Shown: positions 1 through 8,828 of the stretch, one piece after another
Numbering within the stretch: the stretch's first letter is position 1
Layout of the letters: each line of letters starts with the position of its first letter
Origin: Moanibacter sp964542645
Lineage (GTDB): Bacteria > Verrucomicrobiota > Verrucomicrobiia > Opitutales > UBA2987
DNA: 64,000 nt
NCBI GenBank assembly: GCA_964542645.1
Contig: CAZIUG010000009.1
Location: 120,942-184,941, forward strand
Direction of reading: 5' to 3'
Program-made: the position numbers and the translations under genes
The notes under the pieces: model-generated
Told to the model about the DNA's origin: nothing
Seen by the model: the letters and a program-made list of their open reading frames with translations, nothing else
Databases searched by the model: none

Positions 1-396
1 ATAATCTACTTTCCCACCCTTTTCAAGGGCTTTAATTTCGTCCCATCTATGGAGAGCCTCAGCTGCATTCGATACTATTTTAGGACCAAAGACATGAGGG
101 TGCCGTCGAATCAGCTTCTCGTTTACCTCTTGTATAATGGCATCTAAATCAAAAATACATTTCTCTTGCGCCAGCTGCGCATGCATCACGACCTGAAGAA
201 GAACATCCCCTAGTTCTTCCCGCATATGCGTCATGTCGTTTCGGTCAATTGTGTCGAGTAACTCAGCACATTCTTCAATCAAACAATCAGCAAGGGACTC
301 GTGCGTTTGCTCCTGATCCCAAGGACAGCCATTAGGGCCACGGAGTGTAGCAACAGTCTTCTTTAGTTCTTGAATCAGGGTTCCAGAACCTGTCAT
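1..396 (-). CDS. mazG: MazG nucleoside triphosphate pyrophosphohydrolase, 3' end outside window
   Basis: Hydrolyses NTPs or dNTPs to the monophosphate and pyrophosphate in the cytoplasm, a housekeeping or stringency-related role in the all-alpha NTP pyrophosphatase family. Only the N-terminal 132 residues are present, because the gene runs off the left edge. The start is the ATG at 396-394. Visible features are the NGCPWD segment (residues 22-27), the metal-binding EExxE motif (EECAE, 41-45), the second acidic ExxD pair (ELGD, 61-64), and the RRHPHVF segment around 98-103. All of these match the first MazG domain. It is divergent from trpC with about 160 bases between them. Identification is secure; whether a second MazG domain follows cannot be seen. 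Confidence 0.93.
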   Translation of the reverse strand, partial: MTGSGTLIQELKKTVATLRGPNGCPWDQEQTHESLADCLIEECAELLDTIDRNDMTHMREELGDVLLQVVMHAQLAQEKCIFDLDAIIQEVNEKLIRRHPHVFGPKIVSNAAEALHRWDEIKALEKGGKVDY

Positions 397-554
397 AGGA
401 TTACAAGAGGAACATACTCTAGAGAAATTAGCGAATGCAATTCGGAAAATATCAGCCAAAAATCGACTGGGGTTTTACATTTTATCAGAATCCAACAAAG
501 TCCTTGAATCCAAACTTGCATGTATAACCGTTGATCCTAAATTCTAGTTTTCTG

Positions 555-1349
555 ATGGATAAACTCGATGAGATCATGGAGTGGAAACGAAAGGAACTCT
601 CCGGTAGAATTCGTCACGTAAAAGAGCGAGAGTTAAGCAATCTCGCCAGTGTGCGATCACGAGGGCCCTCATTTCGCGAATCCCTCTCTAGCTTTGAACA
701 GCTCAGTGTAGTTGCAGAAATCAAACGGAAATCACCCTCTGCCGGAATCATTGCGGCAGAAGTTGAATCGGCTGAAAAGGCTAGAAATTACTACAATGCA
801 GAAGCCGATGCGATATCTGTTCTAACCGATTCGCATTTCTTCTCTGGAAGTTTAAAGGATCTTTGGGAAGTCAATGATTTCCTTCAATCTAGGGATGACG
901 CTAGACCCACTCTCCGAAAAGATTTCTTCATTCATCCAATACAGATTGTCGAGTCCGCTGAAGCTGGCAGTAGCGCCATCCTGTTGATTGTACGAGTCCT
1001 CTCTGACAGGGAGATACAAGAACTCTATGAAGCTGCTTCACTCGCCGGGCTTGACTGCTTGTTTGAAGTTCATAATGAACAGGACCTGGAACGTGCAATA
1101 CAGTTCGAGCCGCGTATAATCGGTGTAAACAATCGTGACCTAACTCGGTTTGAAACCGATCTTTCGGTTTCGGAAAAATTGATTCCTCAAATTCCCGAAA
1201 ATATAGTATCAATTAGCGAAAGTGGGATTCTAAGCCTTGAAGACGCAGAAAGAGTCCGCAACGCCGGCGCCGATGCCGTCCTTATAGGAGAAGCACTTAT
1301 GAAGCTCGATGAACCCGAAATATTCATTCACGAGCTACACCAGCTATAA
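555..1349 (+). CDS. trpC: Indole-3-glycerol phosphate synthase
   Basis: Converts 1-(2-carboxyphenylamino)-1-deoxyribulose-5-phosphate to indole-3-glycerol phosphate in tryptophan synthesis; a cytoplasmic TIM barrel. Family signatures in order are EIKRKSPSAG (residues 55-64, with the catalytic Lys), LTDSHFFSGS (90-99), RKDFFI (121-126), then GVNNRDL and SESGI near the C-terminus (phosphate binding). The length of 264 residues is normal for a monofunctional enzyme. A TTG at 531 would add eight residues. The ATG at 555 was chosen because it begins at the usual MDxLDEI helix; neither start has a good ribosome binding site. No other trp gene lies in the window, so it appears detached from a trp operon. 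Confidence 0.95.
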   Translation: MDKLDEIMEWKRKELSGRIRHVKERELSNLASVRSRGPSFRESLSSFEQLSVVAEIKRKSPSAGIIAAEVESAEKARNYYNAEADAISVLTDSHFFSGSLKDLWEVNDFLQSRDDARPTLRKDFFIHPIQIVESAEAGSSAILLIVRVLSDREIQELYEAASLAGLDCLFEVHNEQDLERAIQFEPRIIGVNNRDLTRFETDLSVSEKLIPQIPENIVSISESGILSLEDAERVRNAGADAVLIGEALMKLDEPEIFIHELHQL

Positions 1350-1606
1350 GGCAAAGAGTGATGAAAACATCTACCTTGCGTTCTGGATAAATGGCTTTTT
1401 GAGGATAAGCTCGACTTTGATTGATCAACAGGCAAGTCAAGACTTGTTCTAGTCCGATAAAGAAGTCTTATAGAACTTTCAGCAATAGGCACCTTTCTTC
1501 AACAGAGAAAATATGGTAGATTTTTATTTTCCAATACCGAGTTCTATTGTATAAATTTTAACCGCTTAAAAGGCTGTAGATCTTTAGCGTAAAACTGAAA
1601 TCTCAA

Positions 1607-2479
1607 TTGAAAAACAGCCATCTTCTCACCCTTAACGACACTCGAAATTTGGTTGCGAAACTTGGCCTGCGACCAAAGAAAAAGCTCGGCCAGAATTTTC
1701 TTGTTGATAAGAACATCGCCCAGCGGGTAATCGCGTTATCTGAAATCACAGAGGAGGATACAGTAATTGAGATCGGACCGGGACTGGGAGCAATTACAGG
1801 AGCTATCTTAACCAAGGGAGCAACTGTCTTTGCAATCGAAGCAGACAATATTCTTCATGGATTCTTGAGCAATTCTCTCGCACTTGAATTTCCATCGAAT
1901 CTAAAGCTTCTGAAAGGTGATGCTGTAAAAGAACCTCTTGCGGGATTCAAACCAACACCTGGAGTTGCTTCTCAAATTGAATCAGTTAAGATTGTTTCAA
2001 ATCTACCATATGCTATCTCTTCGCCGTGGATGAATTCCGTGATGGAAGGCCCCCTTCCCAGCTCAATGACTCTCATGTTGCAGAAGGAAACGGCTGACCG
2101 ATTTACAGCTTCGATAGACTCCAGAGATCTTGGATTGATTTCCATTCAGATTAAATCCACCTATATACTGGAGAAGCGAGCAGCAGTATCTCGTAGATGT
2201 TTTTATCCAAAACCCGATGTAGACTCATATCTTTGTCGATTTCATTTAAAACCCCGACCCTATGTCTTTTCAAAAACTAGCAAGAAACTGATCCGCAAAA
2301 TCTTTACCCAACGTCGAAAACAAATTGGGGGAATCTGCCGTAATCAACCAATGCTTCAACATTGGCTTCAAGCATTGCTGGAGGCAAAAATTTCCCATCG
2401 TACCCGTCCTGAAGCCATTCCTCTTAAAATGTGGCAGGAACTAGATAGATTGTTATGCATAAAAGAAAGCGATGGTTAA
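1607..2479 (+). CDS. rsmA: 16S rRNA dimethyladenosine transferase
   Basis: Dimethylates two adjacent adenines in the 3'-terminal hairpin of 16S rRNA, using S-adenosylmethionine, during 30S maturation. The sequence shows KKLGQNFLVD (residues 25-34), the SAM-binding EIGPGLG loop (55-61) and the NLPY motif IV (132-135) that contacts the target adenine. A C-terminal FTQRRKQIGG segment fits the family's small helical domain. The length of 290 residues is near the usual 260-290. The start is TTG (1607), with no clear ribosome binding site and no in-frame ATG before the conserved N-terminus. It lies 257 bases after trpC on the same strand, too far to call an operon. The style of the C-terminal half resembles verrucomicrobial RsmA, a weak taxonomic hint. 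Confidence 0.95.
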   Translation: MKNSHLLTLNDTRNLVAKLGLRPKKKLGQNFLVDKNIAQRVIALSEITEEDTVIEIGPGLGAITGAILTKGATVFAIEADNILHGFLSNSLALEFPSNLKLLKGDAVKEPLAGFKPTPGVASQIESVKIVSNLPYAISSPWMNSVMEGPLPSSMTLMLQKETADRFTASIDSRDLGLISIQIKSTYILEKRAAVSRRCFYPKPDVDSYLCRFHLKPRPYVFSKTSKKLIRKIFTQRRKQIGGICRNQPMLQHWLQALLEAKISHRTRPEAIPLKMWQELDRLLCIKESDG

Positions 2480-2690
2480 TAAACCCTAAAAGGTCTTCAA
2501 AGACTCCGAATACAAAAAGTTTTAGCCGGAAATTTTTCAAACATTGCTTAAACAGTTATTTTAAGAGTACTAAACAATCGCATTAGATAGAGCTTTCCCC
2601 CGCTGACTTGGAGTAATTCATTCTCCGTTACTGTGAGCAACTTGTACAGAATTATTTAATCCAACTTAAACCGCAAAACCCTTAGGTGTG

Positions 2691-3773
2691 ATGCCAAATC
2701 TTAAAAAGGCACTGGATGTCGCGATCATAGGTTGCGGAAATATTGCCACCCGATACTCGGAACAGATCCAGAGTTACACTCGCGTTAATCTAATTGGATT
2801 TTCAGACATACTTAAGGAGCGAGCAAAGCTTTTTGTAACAGAATATGGAGGGAAGCTATATTCATGTTTAGATGATATCTTATCAGACCCTAAGATCGAT
2901 GCTGTAGTGAATTTAACGATCCATCATGCCCATTTGGATGTAATCACTAGATGCCTAAAGGCTGGAAAGCATGTTCATACAGAAAAGCCTTTCGCCATGA
3001 CCTACCGTGAAGCAAAGAGCCTGGTAGAACTAGCAGAAGCGAAAAAACTTCACTTAAGCAGTGCCCCAATAACTTATATGGGAGAAGCGCAACAGACAGC
3101 CTGGAGAGTTATTCGTGAGGGGAAGCTAGGCCAAATCCGTCTGATTTATTCCGAGATTAATCATGGCCGGGTCGAAACATGGCATCCAAATCCTGAACCC
3201 TTTTACGACGTCGGCATCCTGTGGGATGTAGGACCTTATCCAATTACCATGCTAACTTCTTTTTTCGGTAGAGTAGCTAAAGTTCGTGGCTTTGGCCGAG
3301 TGATTCACGCGGATAGAAAAACGGCAGTAGGCCGTAGCTTTAAAATTACAGTTCCAGATTGTGTTTTTGCTATTATAGAGCTGGAGCAGGGACCTTTAAT
3401 TCGGCTCTCAGCAAATTTCTATGCCAAAGGATCGAAACAGGGAGGATCGATAGAGATTCATGGGGATAATGGTCGGCTGTTTTTAGGTGATTTTCAGGAA
3501 TTTTCAGCCTCCGTTGAATATGCCCAATTTGGAGATGATTACAAAAAGGTGCCCTATTTAAGAAAACCCTACGAAGGGATCGAATTTGCCCGCGGAGTCA
3601 AAGATCTATCTGAAGCTATCCTGAATCGCCGCCCCCATCGGGCATCGGCTAAACATGCGGCTCATGTTGTTGAAGTTATTGAAGGTATTAATCGATCAAT
3701 CGAAACGGGAGCAGCCATCGAGATTACTTCTGATTTTATTCCCCCTACCCCAATGGACTGGGCCAAAGCGTAA
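2691..3773 (+). CDS. Gfo/Idh/MocA family oxidoreductase
   Basis: Predicted cytoplasmic NAD(P)-dependent oxidoreductase acting on a sugar, inositol or sugar acid; the substrate cannot be told. The N-terminal Rossmann fold has the GCGNIA dinucleotide loop (residues 14-19), and the EKP motif with the catalytic Lys is at 98-100. The C-terminal alpha/beta domain follows, with a DVGPYP segment where many relatives carry a GGGxxxDxGxH motif. The length of 360 residues is typical. The ATG at 2691 was preferred over the adjoining GTG at 2688. The stop lies only 21 bases before the downstream Gfo/Idh-AKR fusion gene on the same strand, so the two are probably co-transcribed and may act on the same substrate. 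Confidence 0.85.
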   Translation: MPNLKKALDVAIIGCGNIATRYSEQIQSYTRVNLIGFSDILKERAKLFVTEYGGKLYSCLDDILSDPKIDAVVNLTIHHAHLDVITRCLKAGKHVHTEKPFAMTYREAKSLVELAEAKKLHLSSAPITYMGEAQQTAWRVIREGKLGQIRLIYSEINHGRVETWHPNPEPFYDVGILWDVGPYPITMLTSFFGRVAKVRGFGRVIHADRKTAVGRSFKITVPDCVFAIIELEQGPLIRLSANFYAKGSKQGGSIEIHGDNGRLFLGDFQEFSASVEYAQFGDDYKKVPYLRKPYEGIEFARGVKDLSEAILNRRPHRASAKHAAHVVEVIEGINRSIETGAAIEITSDFIPPTPMDWAKA

Positions 3774-3794
3774 ATAACACAACAGGCGGACACC

Positions 3795-5798
3795 TTGAAA
3801 AAGAAACTGAAATGGGGCATCTTAGCTCCGAATGAAACCGCAAGAAAATTTGCGACTGGATTGGGGTATTCAGACGAAGGGGAAGTGATTGCCATTGGAA
3901 ACCACACCCGAAAGCAGATTCAAGCTTTTGCCGATGAATTTGAAATCCCAAAACGATACAATTCGTACGGAAAGCTTTTAGATGATCCTGAGGTTCAAGC
4001 TGTCTATATAGCAACACCCCATTCTACGGATACCCTTTGGGCTGTACGCGCGGCAGAGGCCGGCAAACACATTTTATGCGAAAAACCCCTCGCTGTAAAT
4101 CATGCGGAAGCAATGGCAATTGTTGAGGCAGCCTACCGGAAAAACGTTTTCCTGATGGAAGCATTCATTTGCCAATGCCATCCTCAAACTGATAAAATAA
4201 TAGGATCGCTTCGGAATGGTTCAATCGGAGAGATAAGGAAGGTAAAGTTTTCCTGCAGGCTTCAGAAGAACCTAAAGAGCCGTGTTATAAACCGAAATCT
4301 TGAAAGTGGAGGATCTCTCGAAGTCGGATGCCACGCTGTATCGATGTCTCGATTGATTGCAGGTGTCGCAAATGGCGAGGCGGCCAATCCGATAGCAGTA
4401 GAAGCTAACGGTAAGATTAGGGGGGGATCGGGAGTAGAAAAGTGCCCAGACGCCATACTTACTTTTTCTGGAGGTATCACGGTTCATATTAACAACGAAG
4501 CTAAAATCGGACAGGAGAGCCTACTTACAATTTTTGGAACGGAAGGAAACATTGAGATTCCTTGCCCCTGGAAAACAAACCGCGAAAGCGGGAAATGGTC
4601 ATTCACCATCAACCGTTGTTCTGTGAATGGGCCCGAGGAGATAAAAGGCCAAGTTGGTAATCTCTATGGGATGGAATCATGTAAGGTCGCAAAGTTAATC
4701 GCAGCTGGAAAGACAGAATCACCATCCAGCAGTTGGGAAGACACACTGGATAACATGATTACCCTCGACCGTTGGAGAGAAGCAATAGGGCTCGAATACC
4801 CAAAGGAGAAAATAACATTCAAGCGTTCGACAATCCATGGCCGTCCATTAAAGAATTTACCAGAGGCACCCATTCCTCGCGAACGAATCGATGGAGTCGA
4901 GAAATCCATTTCTCGACTGGTTATGGGGACAGACAACCAAGCCAATCTCTCGCACGCTTCCATCATGTTCGATGATTTTTTTGAACAGGGGGGCAACTGC
5001 TTTGACACCGCCCATCATTATGGTCGCGGATTCCGTGAAAAGCTTCTTGGTCAATGGATTAAAAATCGCGGGAATCGCGAAGAGCTTGTTATCATAATTA
5101 AAGGTGCCCACAGTCCTCTTAATTTTCCAGAACACATCACTAGCCAACTCTTCGAAAGCCTAGAAAACCTTAATACGGAATATGCCGATATCTATTTTCT
5201 TCACCGAGACAACCCTGAGATACCCGCTGGGGATTTCGTCGAGGTTCTTAATGATCATTACAGAGCCGGCCGTATTAAGGTATTTGGAGGGTCGAATTGG
5301 ACTCCCCAGCGAATCGAAGAAGCCAATGAATACGCCGACAAACATAGAATCCAACGATTTACCGTATGGAGCAATAATTTCAGCTTAGCTCGAATGGTTA
5401 AACCCGTTTGGGCCGGCTGTATTTCTGCTTCAGACTCAGAATCAAGAAATTGGTTAGAGAAAAATCAGATGCCCCTCTTTCCTTGGTCAAGTCAAGCCCG
5501 CGGCTTCTTTACTGGCCGAGCGGAACCTGGGAAGCGTAACGATGAGCACCTAGTCAAAAGCTGGTATTCAAAGGATAACTTTCAACGTCGTCAAAGAGCG
5601 ATAGAACTGGCCGGTGAAAAAGGTGTTCTGCCTATCAACATCGCTCTTGCCTATGTCCTCTGCCAACCTTTTCCCACTTTTCCACTTGTAGGGCCCCGAC
5701 TACTCAGCGAGACGCGAACATCAATACCCGCAGTCCATGTTTCCTTAACGAAAAAGGAACTCCAGTATCTCAATCTCGAAAAGAACAGTCTCCGTTAG
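3795..5798 (+). CDS. Gfo/Idh/MocA oxidoreductase fused to an aldo/keto reductase
   Basis: A 667-residue two-domain oxidoreductase. Residues 1 to about 340 are a complete Gfo/Idh/MocA protein (Rossmann start KWGILAPN, catalytic EKP at 96-98, C-terminal sheet domain to about 335). Residues about 370-667 are an aldo/keto reductase barrel with all four tetrad residues: Asp404 and Tyr409 (FDTAHHYG), Lys436 (IIIKG) and His470 (YFLHRDN). A short linker of about 30 residues joins them. The start is TTG at 3795, supported by AGGCGGA 4 bases upstream and the absence of an in-frame ATG. It directly follows another Gfo/Idh gene by 21 bases. Both halves use NAD(P)H, so the fusion could oxidise and reduce successive positions of one sugar, or recycle cofactor. 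That is inference; both active sites look intact. Confidence 0.88.
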   Translation: MKKKLKWGILAPNETARKFATGLGYSDEGEVIAIGNHTRKQIQAFADEFEIPKRYNSYGKLLDDPEVQAVYIATPHSTDTLWAVRAAEAGKHILCEKPLAVNHAEAMAIVEAAYRKNVFLMEAFICQCHPQTDKIIGSLRNGSIGEIRKVKFSCRLQKNLKSRVINRNLESGGSLEVGCHAVSMSRLIAGVANGEAANPIAVEANGKIRGGSGVEKCPDAILTFSGGITVHINNEAKIGQESLLTIFGTEGNIEIPCPWKTNRESGKWSFTINRCSVNGPEEIKGQVGNLYGMESCKVAKLIAAGKTESPSSSWEDTLDNMITLDRWREAIGLEYPKEKITFKRSTIHGRPLKNLPEAPIPRERIDGVEKSISRLVMGTDNQANLSHASIMFDDFFEQGGNCFDTAHHYGRGFREKLLGQWIKNRGNREELVIIIKGAHSPLNFPEHITSQLFESLENLNTEYADIYFLHRDNPEIPAGDFVEVLNDHYRAGRIKVFGGSNWTPQRIEEANEYADKHRIQRFTVWSNNFSLARMVKPVWAGCISASDSESRNWLEKNQMPLFPWSSQARGFFTGRAEPGKRNDEHLVKSWYSKDNFQRRQRAIELAGEKGVLPINIALAYVLCQPFPTFPLVGPRLLSETRTSIPAVHVSLTKKELQYLNLEKNSLR

Positions 5799-6008
5799 TT
5801 TAGGATTTCGCTCAATGATACTTGGTCAAACATAAGTTTTCCAATGTCTCTCTGGATTTTCTTCAGGGATTGATAGTCAAAGCCAATCCGGATCAAATAA
5901 CTTCGTTATACCTTTTACTGAACATCATCAATCCGGCGACCTCATCCATTCAGCTTGACCCCCTTTTTCTCACTTCTAGATTAAGGATTTCCTAAGGTAT
6001 CAATAAGT

Positions 6009-6085
6009 CGGGCTGTGGCGCAGCTTGGAAGCGCACTTGCATGGGGTGCAAGGGGTCGAGAGTTCGAATCTCTCCAGCCCGACCA
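6009..6085 (+). tRNA. tRNA-Pro (anticodon GGG), CCA encoded
   Basis: A full cloverleaf can be drawn. The acceptor stem CGGGCTG (6009-6015) pairs with CAGCCCG (6075-6081), followed by discriminator A and an encoded CCA. The anticodon stem CTTGC/GCAAG encloses the loop ATGGGGT, giving anticodon GGG (Pro, codon CCC). The T arm carries GTTCGAATC. It lies between the Gfo/Idh-AKR fusion and an unassigned stretch; no attachment-site repeat or integrase was seen beside it. Confidence 0.95.
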
Positions 6086-6639
6086 ATTTAAATTTTCGGA
6101 TATCAGACGACTACAAATTCAGATTCTGATTAGAGTAAGAAAAGGCATCCAGATCTTACCCTAAATTTTTTCCTGAAACACGATAACATCATCCACGTTT
6201 TCCGTAAATCTGTAGGGCTATAAAACCATAAACTCAAAATTTCGGAATTCTTGATGTTGCACAAGGTATCTTAAGATTATCGCGGCGTACTCCGATGAAC
6301 GACCTTGACTCTAAGCACCGCCAGCTGATGCACGGAGCCGACAGGAGCCTGGCTCTATCTAGACCCCTAAGAGCGAGCGCGCCCAGCTGCATCAGTGACT
6401 CCAACGGCCCAATTGTGTTAACCGGAGAATACCAGTACAATCCCCTAAAACGATCATGATTTAGACGAGAGGGATGACCTGAAGAGGAGTGAAGGACGTG
6501 TTGATATTTTTATCAAAGAAGTTGATATCCATGAGCTCGTCCTGATCAACCTGGGCTTCACTCGAGGGGAAGAGATAAGCTGAGAAAATTTAATTGAAAA
6601 AATGTAAACAGATAGATTGCCGTATTGGAGCAAAAGAAG
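6086..6639. other. Long intergenic stretch with possible decayed coding sequence and a structured segment
   Basis: No recognised gene. The first 150 bases are AT-rich. From about 6232 to 6459 the + strand is open (ATG at 6295; 54 codons, includes the segment SNGPIVLTGEYQYNP). A second open stretch in the +1 frame runs 6452-6583 (44 codons, ending VDIHELVLINLGFTRG). Together they could be a frameshifted gene remnant, but I recognise neither. The centre is locally GC-rich and holds an inverted repeat CTGATGCA (6325-6332) / TGCATCAG (6388-6395) around smaller GAGCC/GGCTC arms, so a structured RNA is an alternative reading. Confidence 0.35.
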
Positions 6640-7767
6640 ATGAAAACAGAAAACAAACATCGCGTCGGAATAATCGGACCTGGCGGCATGGGGAAACATC
6701 ACGTTAATGGTTATTTGAAAACTGGGCGTTTTAAGGTCACAGCATTAGCAGATTATCACGAGTCTGCTATGGCGGAGATTGACGTAGAATTCAATATAAC
6801 GCCAAAGCATTACACTGACGCCCGCGAGATGCTAGATATGGAGAACCTTGACGTAGTTTCTGTCTGTACTTGGCACAGCGGACACGCTGAAATGACAATC
6901 GCAGCGGCGGCACGTAAGCCCAAGGTTATTCTCTGCGAAAAACCGATAGCTGACACCCTAGGGCATGCCGAGGAGATGTTGATGGCGTGTCGACGTAATG
7001 ACGTCAAATTGATTGTAGGCCACCAACGCCGTTTTCTCCCTTCCTACAACCTGGCGCGAGATCTCATTGTTCAGGGTGCCATTGGAGATGTTCAGACGAT
7101 CACTGCTTTAACCAAGGGTGGAATGCCTAACACCGGTTCACACGAGACTGACATGATGCGTTATATTCTCAGTGATGATAATTGCGTATGGGTCATGGGT
7201 AATTTCGAAAGAAAAACGGATCGATATGAACGAAACACACGTATTGAGGACTGTGCTACAGCTGTCTTTGAATTTGCATCTGGAGCACGTGCCTTGATTC
7301 TTGCAGATTTGGATTCAAATGCTCACCATGGAGGGATGATCTGTGGTTCTAAAGGTATGATCGATCTGACCGTTACATCTTTGAGACTCCTGAATGAATC
7401 AACGGGTGGAAAATGGGAAACTTACGCCCCAAAAGGAAAATACTACAATGCAGATGAACCTATGTTCGATTTCGCCGAATGTAGTCCAGCGCAAGCCGAC
7501 GAATTGGCCGACTGGATCGAAGGCAAGACAACAACTCATCGAGGAGAAGCCCAGAATGGATACAAGTCTATGGAGATAGTTCATGCAATTTACGAATCCG
7601 CCAGACTCCATGAAAAGGTAATTCTTCCAATGAGGACTCTTCTCAACCCTCTCGATATCATGGTGGAATCGGGACATTTAGAGCCCCAAAGACCGGGTCG
7701 GTACGATATTCGGGCAAATAGCCTAAGAGGAGAATTAACCGAATCAGATTCTCCAGGAAATGGATAA
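6640..7767 (+). CDS. Gfo/Idh/MocA family oxidoreductase
   Basis: Predicted NAD(P)-dependent sugar or sugar-acid oxidoreductase of 375 residues; substrate unknown. It has the GPGGMG dinucleotide loop (residues 13-18) and the EKP catalytic motif (100-102), followed by the substrate-binding sheet domain. A TTG at 6625 is possible, but the ATG at 6640 was chosen because GGAG lies 9 bases before it. It is clearly a paralogue of the interrupted gene at 59327-60478. They share the AAAAR-P block before the EKP-type motif, and in the C-terminal tail both have a NPL--MVESG--- pattern; that alignment shows the other gene is interrupted. It is flanked by a long non-coding stretch upstream and a convergent DUF4202 gene downstream. 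Confidence 0.85.
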   Translation: MKTENKHRVGIIGPGGMGKHHVNGYLKTGRFKVTALADYHESAMAEIDVEFNITPKHYTDAREMLDMENLDVVSVCTWHSGHAEMTIAAAARKPKVILCEKPIADTLGHAEEMLMACRRNDVKLIVGHQRRFLPSYNLARDLIVQGAIGDVQTITALTKGGMPNTGSHETDMMRYILSDDNCVWVMGNFERKTDRYERNTRIEDCATAVFEFASGARALILADLDSNAHHGGMICGSKGMIDLTVTSLRLLNESTGGKWETYAPKGKYYNADEPMFDFAECSPAQADELADWIEGKTTTHRGEAQNGYKSMEIVHAIYESARLHEKVILPMRTLLNPLDIMVESGHLEPQRPGRYDIRANSLRGELTESDSPGNG

Positions 7768-7839
7768 AGAATCCCTGATTATTCCGTACTTAGCGCGAAC
7801 AGAAATTAAAGTAAGATAGTAGATTCTCCAGAAAATGGA
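7746..7839. repeat. Short direct repeat at the 3' end of the Gfo/Idh gene
   Basis: A 19-base segment starting AGATTCTCCAG at 7746-7764, covering the last codons of the Gfo/Idh gene, recurs at 7821-7839 with one mismatch. The copies are 75 bases apart and similarity does not extend further. It probably records a small local duplication in the convergent intergenic space. Confidence 0.5.
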
Positions 7840-7884
7840 ACCCACTCCTATTTTCGGGAAGCTTAAATCCACTTGGCAAAAGAG

Positions 7885-8484
7885 TTAGTGTTCTACTGTT
7901 TGAATCGCTGTTTTCACTAGCACCTCCAGACCAGGAGGAAAGGTGAGTTCCTCCGATGCTTTATGTCCGGTTGTAGACATTTTCTTCCAAGTTTTTTGTA
8001 AGATACTGACTACTTTCTCCTCAGTGTGTTTTGAAGCAAAATCCAGAAGATAATACTGTAGAAACACAAGACAGACAACATCCTCAAGAGCCTGAGTCTC
8101 TCGATCCGTTCGTAGCTGCTTTTTCAATAAAAGGAACCGAACACGATCAATGATTTGTGGTCTATAGCCATTGGTCGCCATAATCTCCTCAGCTTTATCT
8201 GCATGAAACTCTTTCAACTCACTACGCCACCTAAGATAACCAATTCGGTCTTTGGGGTAATTACTTCGTGGGATCTCCCAACGACAAATATGCTGGGCCC
8301 GAGCAGCCAGTTGCAAGGCTTCGGATGCATCCGGGTAAAGGTTATTCAGCCACCGCGTCATCCTTTGGGAATAGAGAAGTTCCTTTTTGTGTTTTTCCCC
8401 CTCAAACTCTTCCCAATGAGGATCAGTAGCGTTACTCTCGTCAAATTTACGGATAGTAGATTCGAATTTCAATCTGTCCATCAT
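7885..8484 (-). CDS. DUF4202 family protein
   Basis: A conserved protein of unknown function, 199 residues from the chosen start. It matches the DUF4202 pattern: DxxNxxDP near residues 14-22, a KELLYSQRMTRWL block, PDASEALQLAARAQHICRW, then IPRxxYPxDRxGYLxWR, a FHAD motif, LEDVVCLVFLQYY, and KTWKKMS. The many conserved His, Arg and Trp residues suggest an enzyme or metal protein, but no activity is established that I can name. The first possible start is TTG at 8535; the paired ATGs at 8484 and 8481 fit the family N-terminus better. It is convergent with the Gfo/Idh gene and divergent from the HpcH/HpaI gene, so probably monocistronic. Confidence 0.88.
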   Translation of the reverse strand: MMDRLKFESTIRKFDESNATDPHWEEFEGEKHKKELLYSQRMTRWLNNLYPDASEALQLAARAQHICRWEIPRSNYPKDRIGYLRWRSELKEFHADKAEEIMATNGYRPQIIDRVRFLLLKKQLRTDRETQALEDVVCLVFLQYYLLDFASKHTEEKVVSILQKTWKKMSTTGHKASEELTFPPGLEVLVKTAIQTVEH

Positions 8485-8828
8485 TGGTTTTCTTTTATTT
8501 CTCAGAAACTTTAATTGAATCGGAATTACACCCAATGAGTCAACCCGTGTAATCCAAGATTATCTATCGATTACCACTGTACCCTTACCTAATTACCGGT
8601 GCCTCTAAATGTCCCCTTTCGGTAATTCGTTGTGTCGGGCCAGAAAGAATTTAGAAAATATCAGCGTACTCTATAGGAAAGGAGCTAGTAAAAAAAAGTA
8701 TACACATACAAGAATAGAATATGTCGATAATTACCACTTTTCATTGTTTACAGCTGGCTACAATCGTAGATTTTTTCATTTAATTTAGCCTAAAGGGCTT
8801 ATGTTATCCATTAAGGAGCAAGAACAGT
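8485..8828. other. Divergent intergenic region
   Basis: 344 bases between the DUF4202 gene (-) and the aldolase gene (+), so it should hold two promoters. It is AT-rich, with an A-run near 8690-8697. AAGGAG at 8813-8818 is a ribosome binding site for the aldolase. No operator or RNA gene was recognised. Confidence 0.4.

Noticed and set aside
6009..6085. tRNA-Pro as an island attachment site
   Set aside because: No integrase, no duplicated 3' tRNA fragment found within the window.
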